A stretch of 64,000 nucleotides of DNA from Natronoglomus mannanivorans (GCA_025517485.1 JAOPKB010000001.1:620001-684000), one strand, 5' to 3'. Positions 43,822 through 53,029 are shown, counted from the stretch's first letter. Notes: generated by a model from the sequence alone, not told the origin. Translations and numbers: made by a program.

Positions 43822-44250
43822 ATGTCTCACGATGCCCACCAACCCGACGTCGACGCGCAAGCTACCGAGGACTCGGAGTGGGCAACACTCCGTCTCGTCA
43901 CGCAACCGACTCGAGCGGCGCTCATCAGCGACATCCTCGGTCATCCGGAGGAACTCCCGAGTATCCGTGAATTCGACTATCTCAATCCGGATACCAAACG
44001 AAGCAACATCGAATACCACCTCCAGCAGCTGATCGAGGCCGGAATCGTCGAGAAAGTCTCGCTTCCGAAAGGCGACCGCACGCGCGATCTCCCCTCGACG
44101 TTCTACGGACTCACGGACGACGGCTACGACCTACTCGAGCGCCACGGCCTCCTCGAGGAACGACCGGTCTGGAAGGCCGTCAATCAACGCGTCGAGAAGC
44201 CACCCGAGATTCGGGAGGCAGAGGCGCTCGAGCGCCCGTCGCGAGGATAG
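43822..44250 (+). CDS. winged-helix transcription regulator (ArsR-like)
   Basis: 142-residue protein with an acidic N-terminus, then a winged helix: LRLVTQPTRAALISDILGHPEELPSIREFDYLNP, recognition helix region TKRSNIEYHLQQLIEAGIVEKVSL, and wing DRTRDLPSTFYGLTDDGYDLLERHGL. The type is common in haloarchaeal chromosomes. It is divergent from the TIR-like gene with 126 bases between starts, so it may regulate that gene. It ends 2 bases from the stop of the convergent acyl-CoA dehydrogenase. Confidence 0.82.
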   Translation: MSHDAHQPDVDAQATEDSEWATLRLVTQPTRAALISDILGHPEELPSIREFDYLNPDTKRSNIEYHLQQLIEAGIVEKVSLPKGDRTRDLPSTFYGLTDDGYDLLERHGLLEERPVWKAVNQRVEKPPEIREAEALERPSRG

Positions 44251-44252
44251 AA

Positions 44253-45404
44253 CTAGAGTCCCTTCCCGAGCAACTCGCGGGCGATGATGTTCTTTTGAAT
44301 CTCGGTGGTCCCCTCGTAGATCTGGGTGATCTTCGCGTCGCGGTAGAACCGCTCGACGGGGAAGTCGTTGACGTAGCCCGCGCCGCCGTGGATCTGGACG
44401 GCCTCGTCGGCGACGTCGACGGCGACGCGCGAGGCGTACTCCTTGGCCATCGAGGCCAGTTGCGTGATGTCCTCTCCTTGGTCGACCTTCCAGGCGGACT
44501 TGTAGGTCAGCATGCGCGCGGCCTCGGTTCGCGTGTGCATGTCCGCGAGTTTGTGCTGGATGGCCTGGAACTCCGAGATCGGCTTGCCGAACTGTTCGCG
44601 GTCCTGGGCGTACTCGAGGGCGGCCTCGCAGGCACCTTTCGCGATGCCGACGCCCTGTGCGGCCACCGCGGTCCGGGTCTGGTCGAAAAACTGCATCTGC
44701 TGGAGGAACGCGGCGTCTCTGGTTCCCACCAGGTTCTCTTCGGGGACGCGGACGTCGTCGAAGACGAGTTCGGCCGTATCGGAGGCCCGAATCCCGAGCT
44801 TACCGGTGATCTTCTCCGCGCTGAAGCCGTCGCGGTCGGACTCGACGATGATTTGGGAGAAGCCGTTGTACCGTCCTTCGGCGTCGGGGTTGGTCTTGCA
44901 GAGAACGACGAAGAAGTCGCCGACGGTGCCGTTGGTGATCCACATCTTGGTCCCGTTTACCACCCACTCGTCGCCGTCCTTCTCGGCGGTCGTCGAGACC
45001 GAGGAGACGTCCGAGCCGGTGTCGGGCTCCGAGATCGCGGCCCCCGAGATCTTCTCGCCGAGTGCGACCGGCTCGAGGAAGCGTTCTTTCTGGTCTTCGG
45101 TGCCGAACTCCATGATCGCCTCGCAGCCGAACGAGGAGGCCGAAATCGAGAGGGCGATCCCCGGATCGACGGCGAACAGTTCCTCGACGATCAGCGTCGT
45201 ATCGAGGATGGAGTAGCCCGCACCGCCGTACTCGATCGGGATGTACGGCCCGGTGAGTCCCATCTCTGCGGCTTTCTCGTGGACGTCGTGTGGGAACGTC
45301 TCCTCGACGTCGTACTCCTGTGCGACCGGTTCGATCTCGTTTTCCGCGAACCGGCGTACCTCCTCGCGGATCTGGCGCTGTTCGTCCGAGAGTCCGAAGT
45401 CCAT
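44253..45404 (-). CDS. acyl-CoA dehydrogenase
   Basis: FAD enzyme that makes the first double bond in fatty acid beta-oxidation. The 383-residue protein has the N-terminal helical domain, the flavin-binding strand segment ([37 protein letters not shown]), and the C-terminal domain with the catalytic region [36 protein letters not shown]; the active-site Glu is in YEGTTE. ATG 45404 is exactly 26 bases after a minus-strand CTTTATC box. It is divergent from the hydroxyacyl-CoA dehydrogenase/hydratase fusion gene. Confidence 0.95.
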   Translation of the reverse strand: MDFGLSDEQRQIREEVRRFAENEIEPVAQEYDVEETFPHDVHEKAAEMGLTGPYIPIEYGGAGYSILDTTLIVEELFAVDPGIALSISASSFGCEAIMEFGTEDQKERFLEPVALGEKISGAAISEPDTGSDVSSVSTTAEKDGDEWVVNGTKMWITNGTVGDFFVVLCKTNPDAEGRYNGFSQIIVESDRDGFSAEKITGKLGIRASDTAELVFDDVRVPEENLVGTRDAAFLQQMQFFDQTRTAVAAQGVGIAKGACEAALEYAQDREQFGKPISEFQAIQHKLADMHTRTEAARMLTYKSAWKVDQGEDITQLASMAKEYASRVAVDVADEAVQIHGGAGYVNDFPVERFYRDAKITQIYEGTTEIQKNIIARELLGKGL

Positions 45405-45426
45405 GTCATGCCATACCATCCTGATC

Positions 45427-45434
45427 GATAAAGA
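45427..45434 (-). promoter_or_regulatory. TATA-like box of the acyl-CoA dehydrogenase gene
   Basis: Minus-strand TCTTTATC, about 26 bases before ATG 45404, in the 114-base divergent region shared with the beta-oxidation fusion gene at 45519. Confidence 0.6.
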
Positions 45435-45518
45435 ACTTTGTAACCCGACATAAACTGAAAAAGAGTTTCTTTCTCGAGTGAGGGAAACGTTGAAACGGGT
45501 TCAAGTTGCATTACCGGT

Positions 45519-47498
45519 ATGGAACTCGAGGATATCAACACCGTCGCAGTTCTTGGTGCGGGGAACATGGGCCACGGGATCGCGGAGGTCGCGGCCCTCG
45601 CCGGCTACGACGTCACCATGCGCGATATCAAGGAGGAATTCGTCCAGAACGGTTACGATCAGATCGAGTGGTCGCTGGGCAAACTCGCCGAGAAAGACCA
45701 GATCAGCGAGGACGCGGCCGACGACGCCCTCGATCGGATCTCCCCGCTGGTCGACGTCGAGGAGGCCGTCGGTGACGCGGACGTCGTCATCGAGGCCGTC
45801 CCCGAGAAGATGGACATCAAAAAGGAGGTCTACGGGGAGGTCGAGGAACACGCCCCCGACCGCGCGATCTTCGCCACGAACACCTCTTCGCTGTCAGTGA
45901 CGGAACTCTCGGAGGTCACCGACCGTCCCGAACAGTTCTGCGGGATGCACTTTTTCAATCCGCCCGTCCGGATGCAACTCGTCGAGGTCATCTCCGGCGC
46001 TCACTCCTCCGAGGAGACCCTCGAGGTCGTCGAAGAGTTGGCCGAATCGATGGACAAGACGCCGGTTCGCGTCCACAAGGACGAACCCGGATTCATCGTC
46101 AACCGCATCCTCGTCCCGCTGATGAACGAGGCGGCCTGGCTCGTCCACGAGGGCGAATCGACGGTCGCGGAGGTCGACAGCACGACGAAGTTCGGGATGG
46201 GCCTCCCGATGGGAACCTTCGAACTCGGCGATCAGGTCGGCAACGACGTCAGTTATCACGTCCTCGAGTACATGCACGAGGTCCTCGGCGACGCCTACGA
46301 GCCGTGTCCGCTGCTCGCCGAGAAAGTCGACGAGGGCCACCTCGGGAAGAAAACCGGCAACGGGTTCTACGACTACGAGGACGGCCCCGGCGCCGAGATT
46401 CCGACCGACCAGCAGTCCGAATTGGTCGAGGGGCGCCTGCTCGCGTCGATGGCCAACGAGATCGCTAAGCTGATCGGCGGTGACGTCGCGACCCCCGAGT
46501 CGATCGACGAGGCGGTGATGCTCGGCGCCGGCTTCCCCGACGGCCCCGTCAAACTCGTCGACGAGTACGGTCTGGACGAGTTGCTCGAGACCCTCGAGGA
46601 CGCTCGCGAGGAGACGGGTCACGACCGCTACGCGCCCGCCGACTATCTCGAGGAGCGAGCGGGCGAGGGTGGCTTCAGAGAGGCATCCAGTGGCGACGCG
46701 GAAGCCGGCACCGATTTCGAGGCGATCCGCGTCGAGTACCCCGGCGACAAGGTCGGCCACGTCGTCGTCGACCGCCCACACCGGATGAACACGATCAGCA
46801 ACGACGTGCTCTCGGAACTGTCCGAGGCGGTCGACCTGCTCGAGGCCGACGACGACGTCCGCGCCATCTTGCTGACCGGCGAGGGTGATCGCGCCTTCTC
46901 GGCCGGTGCGGACGTCCAGAGCATGGCCGCCGGCGGCGGCGACCCGCTCGAAGCCGTGGAACTCTCGAAGGAAGGCCAGCAGACCTTCGGCAAACTCGAG
47001 GCCTGCGACATGCCCGTCGTCGCCGGCATCGACGGCTACTGTCTGGGCGGCGGGATGGAACTGGCGACCTGCGCGGACATTCGGGTCGCCAGCGAGCGCT
47101 CGGAACTCGGCCAGCCAGAGCTCAACCTCGGGCTGATTCCGGGCTGGGGCGGGACCCAACGACTCAAACACATCGTCGGCGAGGGCCGCGCGAAAGAGAT
47201 CATCCTCACCGCAGAGCGCTACGACGCCGAGACGATGGAAGACTACGGCTTCGTCAACGAGGTCACCGAGAACGACGCCCTGCTCGAGCGCGCCCACGAA
47301 CTCGCCGCCGATCTCGCGGCCGGGCCGCCGATCGCCCACCGCTTTACCAAGCGCGCGATGCTCGCCGGCCGCGACGACACGGACGCGGGTCTCGAACTCG
47401 AGGCGGCCGCTTTCGGCCACCTGATGGGAACCGAGGATCTCATGGAGGGACTCACCGCGTTCATGGGTGACGGCGAACCCGAATTCGAGGGCAAGTAA
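45519..47498 (+). CDS. 3-hydroxyacyl-CoA dehydrogenase/enoyl-CoA hydratase fusion
   Basis: 659-residue bifunctional beta-oxidation enzyme. Residues about 5-190 are the NAD-binding domain with GAGNMGHGIAEVAAL and the HFFNPPVRMQLVEV motif. Residues about 190-385 are the C-terminal dehydrogenase domain. Residues about 405-655 are an enoyl-CoA hydratase/crotonase domain (RAILLTGEGDRAFSAGADVQSM, MPVVAGIDGYCLGGGMELATCADIR, LGLIPGWGGTQRL, with acidic active-site region). The order, dehydrogenase first, is opposite to bacterial FadB and usual for archaea. It works with the adjacent acyl-CoA dehydrogenase. Confidence 0.94.
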   Translation: MELEDINTVAVLGAGNMGHGIAEVAALAGYDVTMRDIKEEFVQNGYDQIEWSLGKLAEKDQISEDAADDALDRISPLVDVEEAVGDADVVIEAVPEKMDIKKEVYGEVEEHAPDRAIFATNTSSLSVTELSEVTDRPEQFCGMHFFNPPVRMQLVEVISGAHSSEETLEVVEELAESMDKTPVRVHKDEPGFIVNRILVPLMNEAAWLVHEGESTVAEVDSTTKFGMGLPMGTFELGDQVGNDVSYHVLEYMHEVLGDAYEPCPLLAEKVDEGHLGKKTGNGFYDYEDGPGAEIPTDQQSELVEGRLLASMANEIAKLIGGDVATPESIDEAVMLGAGFPDGPVKLVDEYGLDELLETLEDAREETGHDRYAPADYLEERAGEGGFREASSGDAEAGTDFEAIRVEYPGDKVGHVVVDRPHRMNTISNDVLSELSEAVDLLEADDDVRAILLTGEGDRAFSAGADVQSMAAGGGDPLEAVELSKEGQQTFGKLEACDMPVVAGIDGYCLGGGMELATCADIRVASERSELGQPELNLGLIPGWGGTQRLKHIVGEGRAKEIILTAERYDAETMEDYGFVNEVTENDALLERAHELAADLAAGPPIAHRFTKRAMLAGRDDTDAGLELEAAAFGHLMGTEDLMEGLTAFMGDGEPEFEGK

Positions 47499-47667
47499 GC
47501 ACTCGAGACCGAGACTCCCCTCGTCGATTTCCGAACGACTCCCTGCATCCGAACCGTCCGGAAAACGGGTGGATCGTCTCGGTCGTTCTCGGAGAACGTA
47601 TCTAGTGAGTGGTGCTTTTCGAGTCACGATTCCGTCTCCCAATCTGGAGGGTGATATTCTCCTGAAC

Positions 47668-47677
47668 GTTATATAAG
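47668..47677 (+). promoter_or_regulatory. TATA-like box upstream of the HalX response regulator
   Basis: GTTATATAAG is the best TATA match in the 273-base gap. It predicts a start near 47700 and therefore a 5' leader of about 70 bases (a second AT-rich patch, GATTTATC, near 47700 would shorten it to about 40). This agrees with a ribosome binding site before the gene. Confidence 0.5.
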
Positions 47678-47757
47678 AAACATGATATCTGGTCGCGAGA
47701 TTTATCAACCATTATCACCATTTGTGATCCGTGGCTTCAATCGACGATGAAGAGACA

Positions 47758-47764
47758 GGAGGGG
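47758..47764 (+). promoter_or_regulatory. Shine-Dalgarno sequence of the HalX response regulator
   Basis: GGAGGGG ends 7 bases before the ATG at 47772. Most genes here look leaderless, so this is a clear exception and fixes the start. Confidence 0.7.
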
Positions 47765-47771
47765 TCCGCCG

Positions 47772-48344
47772 ATGAGTGACGACCCGGAGGTACTCGTCGT
47801 CGACGACGAGGCCCGGCTCGCCGATCTGTTCGCCGCGTGGATCGGGGCAGAGCGCCCCGTCGAAGCAGCGTACAACGGTGAAGAGGCACTCGAGAAGATG
47901 GCCGAAACCGTCGAGGTCGTCTTGCTCGACCGTCGGATGCCGGGGCTCTCGGGTGACGAAGTATTGCAAGCGATTCGGGAGGAGGGGTACGACTGTCGTG
48001 TCGTCATGGTAACTGCGGTCGACCCGGACTTCGATATCATCGAGATGGGCTTCGACGACTATCTCGTGAAGCCGGTCTCGAAAGACGAGTTACTCGAGAT
48101 GGTCGTGACCGTCTCGGCGCGCGCGGAGTACGAGTCCGACATTCAGGAGTACTACGCCCTCGTCTCCAAGAAGGCGTTGCTCGAGTCGGAGAAAGCCGAC
48201 CGTGATCTCGCGGACAACGAGGAGTACCAGGATCTCTGTGACCGTGTCGACGAACTCCGTTCACAGGTCGACGAGACCGTCTCCGGCATGTCGAGTCACG
48301 ACGACTTCGTCGGCGCGTTTCAGGACCTCGGCTCGGACCACTAG
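47772..48344 (+). CDS. HalX-domain response regulator
   Basis: 190-residue two-component regulator. The receiver domain (1-115) has acidic residues DDE at 11-13, the phospho-acceptor D53 in VVLLDRRMPG, and the conserved Lys in DDYLVKPVS. The C-terminal HalX domain (about 120-190, AEYESDIQEYYALVSKKALLESEKADRDL...) is a haloarchaeal module of unknown action, without a known DNA-binding motif. It is convergent with a histidine kinase gene, with which it shares its stop region (CTAG, 48341-48344). A partnership is possible. Confidence 0.92.
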   Translation: MSDDPEVLVVDDEARLADLFAAWIGAERPVEAAYNGEEALEKMAETVEVVLLDRRMPGLSGDEVLQAIREEGYDCRVVMVTAVDPDFDIIEMGFDDYLVKPVSKDELLEMVVTVSARAEYESDIQEYYALVSKKALLESEKADRDLADNEEYQDLCDRVDELRSQVDETVSGMSSHDDFVGAFQDLGSDH

Positions 48345-50464
48345 TCGTCGGTTTCGGCGACGACGAACTCGAACCGAGCCCCTCCCGTCTCACTCTCGGT
48401 CGCCTCGGTCGTCCACCCGTGACCAGTTGCGACTTCTCGAACGACCCAGAGCCCGATTCCGAGTCCCGACGACGATGTCGTCACCTCGGAGTCGAACGCG
48501 TAATCTCGAATCTCTGCCGGCATTCCTCGACCGTTGTCCTCGACGAAGAAGCCGACTGGTCGACTCTCGACTCGTTCCGGTTCCGACGTCTCCGAGTGTT
48601 TCGCCTGCGTCGTCTGGGCTGACTGCCCCTGTTCTCGTTCCGTCGCGTCCGAATCGTCTCCCTCGAGGACGCCGACCCGAACGGTCAGTGAACTCCCCGG
48701 TTCGGTGTCGCGCTCGTCGGGATGTGCGTTCGGATCCCCGTCCCCTTCCTCCTCTCCTTTCGCTGACCGACCGCGGGGCGGCTCCGTCCCGTGTTCGACG
48801 GCGTTTCGAAACAGGTTCTCGAGGAGACGAAGCATGCGCGACCGATCGGCGTCGAGGAGCATCGATCCCTCGATCGATATCGTCGCGTCGTCGGTTGCCA
48901 CGTTCTCCCAGGCCTCACGCGAAATCTCCTCGAGATCGACCGGCTCCGAGTCGGCTGCCCACTCCCCTTCACGGGCGATCGCGAGCACGTCGGCGATGAT
49001 CGCCTCCATCCGGTTCAACCCCTCGCGAACGTTCGTGAGGTAGTCGAACGATCCGGTCTCCTCGAGCAAGTCGAGATACCCCTTGGAGACGCCGAGCGGG
49101 TTCCGCAGGTCGTGGCTGACGATCCGAGCGAACGCGTCCAGGCGCTCGTTTTGCTGGCGCAGTGTTCGCTCGCGGCGCTTTCGGTCGGTGATGTCTCGAA
49201 CGACGCCGACCGACCCGCGGAACTCGTCGTCGTGGGCGAGCACCGCGAGCTGGGTCTCACACGGGATCGTCCCACCGGATTTCGTCTCGAGGACGGATTC
49301 GACAGTGTCCGTACTCCGGTCGGTCTCGAGTAACGCGTCGATCGTCTCCATGGTCGCGTCGACGCCGTCTCCGTCGAACAGGACCGAGATGTGCTCGCCC
49401 AGCAACCCCTCTCGACTATAGCCGGTCATCTCGAGGAGCGCGTCGTTGATCGTCGTGAAGTGACCATCGCCGTCGAGAACGTACATCCCGTCGCCCGCCG
49501 TTTCGACCAGCCGCTCGTACCGCCGGAGCGCCTGTTGCTGCTGGCCGAGTTGGCCCCGAACGGCGACCGACTCGAGGGCGTACGACGCCGTCTCAGCGAT
49601 GGATCGAATCGCCTCTCTGCCGGCCGTAGACAGTTGCTCGTGGGTGTACACGACGAGGACGCCGTAGAGGTCGTCGCCCGTCGCCAGCGGCGCGGTCGCA
49701 ACCGACTCGACCTGGCGATCGGCGGCGGCCCCGCCGAGCGGGACGATCGACTGGTTGTCCGCGAGTTGTTGGACGGTCTGGAGCTCTCGGCTTCGAAGCG
49801 TCCGTTCGAGCAGCGGCTGGCTGCCGTCACCGATACTGAAGGTCCGATGCATCGGCCACTCGACCGTGGCCGCGTCGGTCAACCAGGGGACGATCTCTCG
49901 CTCGCCGGGGTCGTACTCGCCGACCCAGGCGAACGCGAAGCGGTCGTCGGCGACGAACTCCTCGCGGATCGCTTGCTCGATCGACCCCGGCGACCGGGCA
50001 TCTGCCAGTCGCCGTTTGACGGTGCCGACGAGGCGGTCGAACGCCGGGTCGGTCCTCGTCCCGATCCGTCGAGTGACCGCCGCCGCCAGTTCCGAAGACG
50101 TTTTTCGTCTGCTCGTCGTCGACGAGTCGACCTCTGCGTCAGGAGTGGTCGCCGTCTCGATCCTCTCAGCACGTGCGATGACCTCCGTCAGGACGGTCAC
50201 CGAGGACTGCTCGTCGTCGCTCCAGTGAACGAACGCCGGCGTCCCCGGCCACCGTGATTCGACGGCATCGAGGAGTCCCGGAACGTTCGCGACCGTACTC
50301 GCGTCGATGATCACGGCGTCGATCGATTCGTACTCGAGGCGGTCGACGGCAATCGCCGACGTCTGGGCGACGACGACGTTGACGGATGCGTCAGCGAGTG
50401 AGAGCGTGACTGTCGCTCTCGTCGACCGATCGCTGCTAACGCAGAGTACGCGTGGGCGATTCAT
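48341..50464 (-). CDS. hybrid-like sensor histidine kinase (degenerate REC, GAF, PAS, HisKA, HATPase)
   Basis: 707-residue cytoplasmic kinase; no membrane helix is visible. Domains: receiver-like 1-100 (D54 in VIIDAST, but the usual Lys region is replaced, so it may be degenerate); GAF-like sensor about 145-300; PAS about 312-430 (YVLDGDGHFTTINDALLEMTGYS...GVVRDITDRK); HisKA with phospho-acceptor H451 in IVSHDLRNPL; HATPase_c with N-box LLENLFRNAVEHG, G1 VEDNGRGMP and G2 SSGLGIGL. A charged low-complexity insert (about 560-635) interrupts the ATPase domain. The stop overlaps that of the convergent HalX response regulator by 3-4 bases. ATG 50464 is chosen for the receiver start MNRPRVLCVS. Confidence 0.9.
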   Translation of the reverse strand: MNRPRVLCVSSDRSTRATVTLSLADASVNVVVAQTSAIAVDRLEYESIDAVIIDASTVANVPGLLDAVESRWPGTPAFVHWSDDEQSSVTVLTEVIARAERIETATTPDAEVDSSTTSRRKTSSELAAAVTRRIGTRTDPAFDRLVGTVKRRLADARSPGSIEQAIREEFVADDRFAFAWVGEYDPGEREIVPWLTDAATVEWPMHRTFSIGDGSQPLLERTLRSRELQTVQQLADNQSIVPLGGAAADRQVESVATAPLATGDDLYGVLVVYTHEQLSTAGREAIRSIAETASYALESVAVRGQLGQQQQALRRYERLVETAGDGMYVLDGDGHFTTINDALLEMTGYSREGLLGEHISVLFDGDGVDATMETIDALLETDRSTDTVESVLETKSGGTIPCETQLAVLAHDDEFRGSVGVVRDITDRKRRERTLRQQNERLDAFARIVSHDLRNPLGVSKGYLDLLEETGSFDYLTNVREGLNRMEAIIADVLAIAREGEWAADSEPVDLEEISREAWENVATDDATISIEGSMLLDADRSRMLRLLENLFRNAVEHGTEPPRGRSAKGEEEGDGDPNAHPDERDTEPGSSLTVRVGVLEGDDSDATEREQGQSAQTTQAKHSETSEPERVESRPVGFFVEDNGRGMPAEIRDYAFDSEVTTSSSGLGIGLWVVREVATGHGWTTEATESETGGARFEFVVAETDD

Positions 50465-50746
50465 AGCACTCGGATCGGACTGACTCTCCCTCTCCCCCCG
50501 GAGCGGCAGTAACTGTCGTCCGTCGTGGGTCGATCCCATCGACCCCGAAGCGGATTCGTCTTCCGACCGATGTCCCGATACACGGCGCGTTCTCCTTTTA
50601 GTTTTTCGCCAGCTCTTTCGTACACGCATTTTCGGCGAGTAACGAAACGGCAGTGGAGATCGATGGAAACGCGGATCCCAGACGCGTCCCGAATCAGTGC
50701 GCGGAGGGAATCGGCTCGATTCCGGCGAATCACGGCTCGAGTCTCG

Positions 50747-51895
50747 TCAGGCTTGCCGATAGATGAGGTTCCGCTGGACCTCGTTTGCCCCCTCGTAGAT
50801 GACCGGGATACGCGCGTCCCGGTAGACGCGAGAGATCCGTCGCTCCTCGAGGATCGAGCGGCCACCGTGGAACTGCATGCCCTGTTCGGAGACCTCGACG
50901 GCCGTTTCCGTCGCCTTCGTCTTCGTCATCGCCGCCCAGTAACCGGCGTTGTTGCCGTTTTCGACCTTCTCGCAGGCCCGCCAGGCGAGGGTACGGGCGC
51001 TCTCGAACTCGGTGAGCATGTCCGCGAGACCGTGTTGAACCGCCTGAAACTGGTTGATCGTACGGCCGAACTCCTCGCGTTCGTGGGTGAACTCCCAGGC
51101 TTCCTCGATGGCGGCGGCCGCGAGTCCGAGTCCGTGACCCGAGACGATGACCCGGCCGTGATTGAAGAACTCGGCGAGCATCATGAAGCCGGCTCCCTCG
51201 TAGCCGATCATGTTCTCCTCGGGGATGCGACAGTCGTCGAAGGTGATGTGGGCCTGTTTGGACGCGCGCATCGCAATCTTCTCGGGAATGTGTTCGGCCT
51301 CGTAGCCCTCGGCGTCGGTGGGAACGATGAACATCGAGTGATTGCCGTAGCGGTTGTCGTCGTCGTCACCCGTCCGGGCGTAGACGGTGAGCCAGTCGGC
51401 CTCGACGCCGTTGCCGATCCAGTACTTCTCGCCGTTTATGACCCACTCGTCACCGTCTTTCTCCGCGGTGGTCTGCATTCCAGCGAGGTCACTGCCCGTT
51501 TCTGGCTCAGAGACCGCTAGCCCGGAGATCTGTTCTCCTTCGGCGACCGGCCGCACGTACTCCTCACACTGCTCGTCGGAGCCGTACTCGTAGGTCATCT
51601 CGCAGCCGAAACTCGCGAGCTGGAGCGTCAGCGCGATGCCGGCGTCCGCGCGGTAGAACTCTTCGGTGAGCGCGAGCATCTGGGCCAGATCCAGCCCGCG
51701 ACCACCCCACTCTTCGGGGATGTCCTGGGCGACCAGTCCCGCCTCCTGCCCGGCCTCGAGAATCTCCCACGGATACTCTCCGGACTGGTAGTACTCGTGT
51801 GCGTTCGGTTCGATGTGTTCGCGCGCGAACTCTCGAGCTTCCTCTTTCACGCCGTGTGCTCGCTCCGGGATGATGCTGTCGTCGAGGAGGTTCAT
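50747..51895 (-). CDS. acyl-CoA dehydrogenase (second copy)
   Basis: 382-residue acyl-CoA dehydrogenase with the N-terminal domain MNLLDDSIIPERAHGVKEEAREFAREHIEPN, middle-domain flavin region [37 protein letters not shown], and C-terminal EQGMQFHGGRSILEERRISRVYRDARIPVIYEGANEVQRNLIYRQ. The catalytic Glu is in YEGANE. It is only moderately similar to the copy at 44253 and may act on a different chain length or branched acyl-CoA. Nothing adjacent specifies the substrate. Confidence 0.93.
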   Translation of the reverse strand: MNLLDDSIIPERAHGVKEEAREFAREHIEPNAHEYYQSGEYPWEILEAGQEAGLVAQDIPEEWGGRGLDLAQMLALTEEFYRADAGIALTLQLASFGCEMTYEYGSDEQCEEYVRPVAEGEQISGLAVSEPETGSDLAGMQTTAEKDGDEWVINGEKYWIGNGVEADWLTVYARTGDDDDNRYGNHSMFIVPTDAEGYEAEHIPEKIAMRASKQAHITFDDCRIPEENMIGYEGAGFMMLAEFFNHGRVIVSGHGLGLAAAAIEEAWEFTHEREEFGRTINQFQAVQHGLADMLTEFESARTLAWRACEKVENGNNAGYWAAMTKTKATETAVEVSEQGMQFHGGRSILEERRISRVYRDARIPVIYEGANEVQRNLIYRQA

Positions 51896-51963
51896 ATGGT
51901 TGCTAATCGCTCGCAGGCCGGATATAATCGGTGGAACGGAAAACGGGTTTGAACGAGAGAAAC

Positions 51964-52431
51964 CTAGAGAACAGTTTCGAACCGCTCGGCCGCCGTCTGG
52001 TCCTCACGACCGTGTCCTAACTGCCAGATGTCCCAGCACAGATCACAGACGATGTGGATGTAGAGTACGACCGCTGTCAACACCGCGAGCGGCAGGCTCT
52101 CGAGGGCGAACAGGGCAACGGCCGCGCCGACGATCAACTGGTGGCTCAGCAATCGAGGGAGCACGCCGACGTCACCCGCCGAAAAGATCCGCCCCTGATC
52201 CGCGAACGCGACGGTCGGATTTCGGAGACAGAAACCGATGGCTTCCCACGTCCCGGTCTTGATTCGTGCGATGAGGAAGTGATCCAGATCGACGAACACC
52301 CCGATAGCGGTCGCGTACGCGACGAGTGCGACCGGCGGGACATCGACGCCGAAGACCGTGACCGCTGGCAGGGCGTACACCGCTGCCGCACCGACGGCGA
52401 GCGAGATTACCGCGTGGTGTTTGGAGTACAT
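51964..52431 (-). CDS. membrane-bound hydrolase-like protein
   Basis: 155-residue membrane protein with about four helices and polar residues typical of the YdjM-type membrane hydrolase group: KHHAVISLAVGA, FVDLDHFLIAR, LLSHQLIVGAAVAL, HIVCDLCWDIWQLGHG. The His/Asp set could form a metal site. It is distantly like the gene at 35203 in pattern but not in sequence. ATG 52431 (MYSKHH) is used. Confidence 0.72.
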   Translation of the reverse strand: MYSKHHAVISLAVGAAAVYALPAVTVFGVDVPPVALVAYATAIGVFVDLDHFLIARIKTGTWEAIGFCLRNPTVAFADQGRIFSAGDVGVLPRLLSHQLIVGAAVALFALESLPLAVLTAVVLYIHIVCDLCWDIWQLGHGREDQTAAERFETVL

Positions 52432-52504
52432 TGGATATCTGCGACGACCACCTCGAGGAGTAAAACCGTCCCGCTCGTCCGGTGGACTCTCCGTCCGACG
52501 CACC

Positions 52505-52534
52505 CTCGACCTCGACCTCGACCTCGACCTCGAG
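52505..52534 (-). repeat. (GTCGAG)n hexamer array after the cupin stop
   Basis: Four exact CTCGAC units plus CTCGAG on the plus strand, 5 bases beyond the cupin stop (52540-52542) in the transcribed direction. Closely matches the array at 59112-59141. Confidence 0.8.
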
Positions 52535-52539
52535 TTCGC

Positions 52540-52938
52540 TCACCCCGTGAAGCCGGTAAGCAGCCAGTCGCCGTCGTTCCCGTCTCCGTTTCTCTCGCCG
52601 TCACCCTCGTCGGTCAGACTCGGTGCACTGACCAGCACGAACGCACTCTCCTCGTCACCGTTGCGGATCTGACGGGTCGATTCGGCCGGGATCCACAGCG
52701 CGTCTCCCGTCTTCATCTCGACGTGTTCGCCGTCGACGATCACTGTCGCCGCACCCTCGATGAGGACGTAGACCTCCTCGTGTTCGTTGTCCGCGTGGTC
52801 GTGGGGCTGGCTCTTCCAGTCGGGATCACACCGAACGACCGTGACGCCGACCTGTTCGGTCTCGAGAGGCTCTCGAAGGAAGTGCATCGCGTTCGAGACC
52901 TGATCGACGTCCTCGTAGTTGACCTTCGTGTACGACAT
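52540..52938 (-). CDS. cupin-domain protein
   Basis: 132-residue single-domain cupin. The metal motif is visible as PHDHADNEHEEVYVLIEG (H46, H48, E54 or H53) with the second motif MKTGDALWIPAESTRQIRNG. The C-terminal EGDGERNGDGNDGD stretch is low complexity. Cupins have many functions and no substrate can be assigned. A GTACTTTTAC element about 30 bases upstream is a plausible TATA box. Confidence 0.85.
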   Translation of the reverse strand: MSYTKVNYEDVDQVSNAMHFLREPLETEQVGVTVVRCDPDWKSQPHDHADNEHEEVYVLIEGAATVIVDGEHVEMKTGDALWIPAESTRQIRNGDEESAFVLVSAPSLTDEGDGERNGDGNDGDWLLTGFTG

Positions 52939-53029
52939 ACTACGTATACCTTCGTCGGGACGGTAGTAAAAGTACGCTCACCGTCATCGGGGCGACGTCC
53001 GGATTCGCAACCGGAGATCGAAACCGAGA

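Noticed and set aside
45894..47708. 604-codon frame on the minus strand
   Set aside because: It is antisense to the hydroxyacyl-CoA dehydrogenase/hydratase fusion and shows only shadow-type composition.
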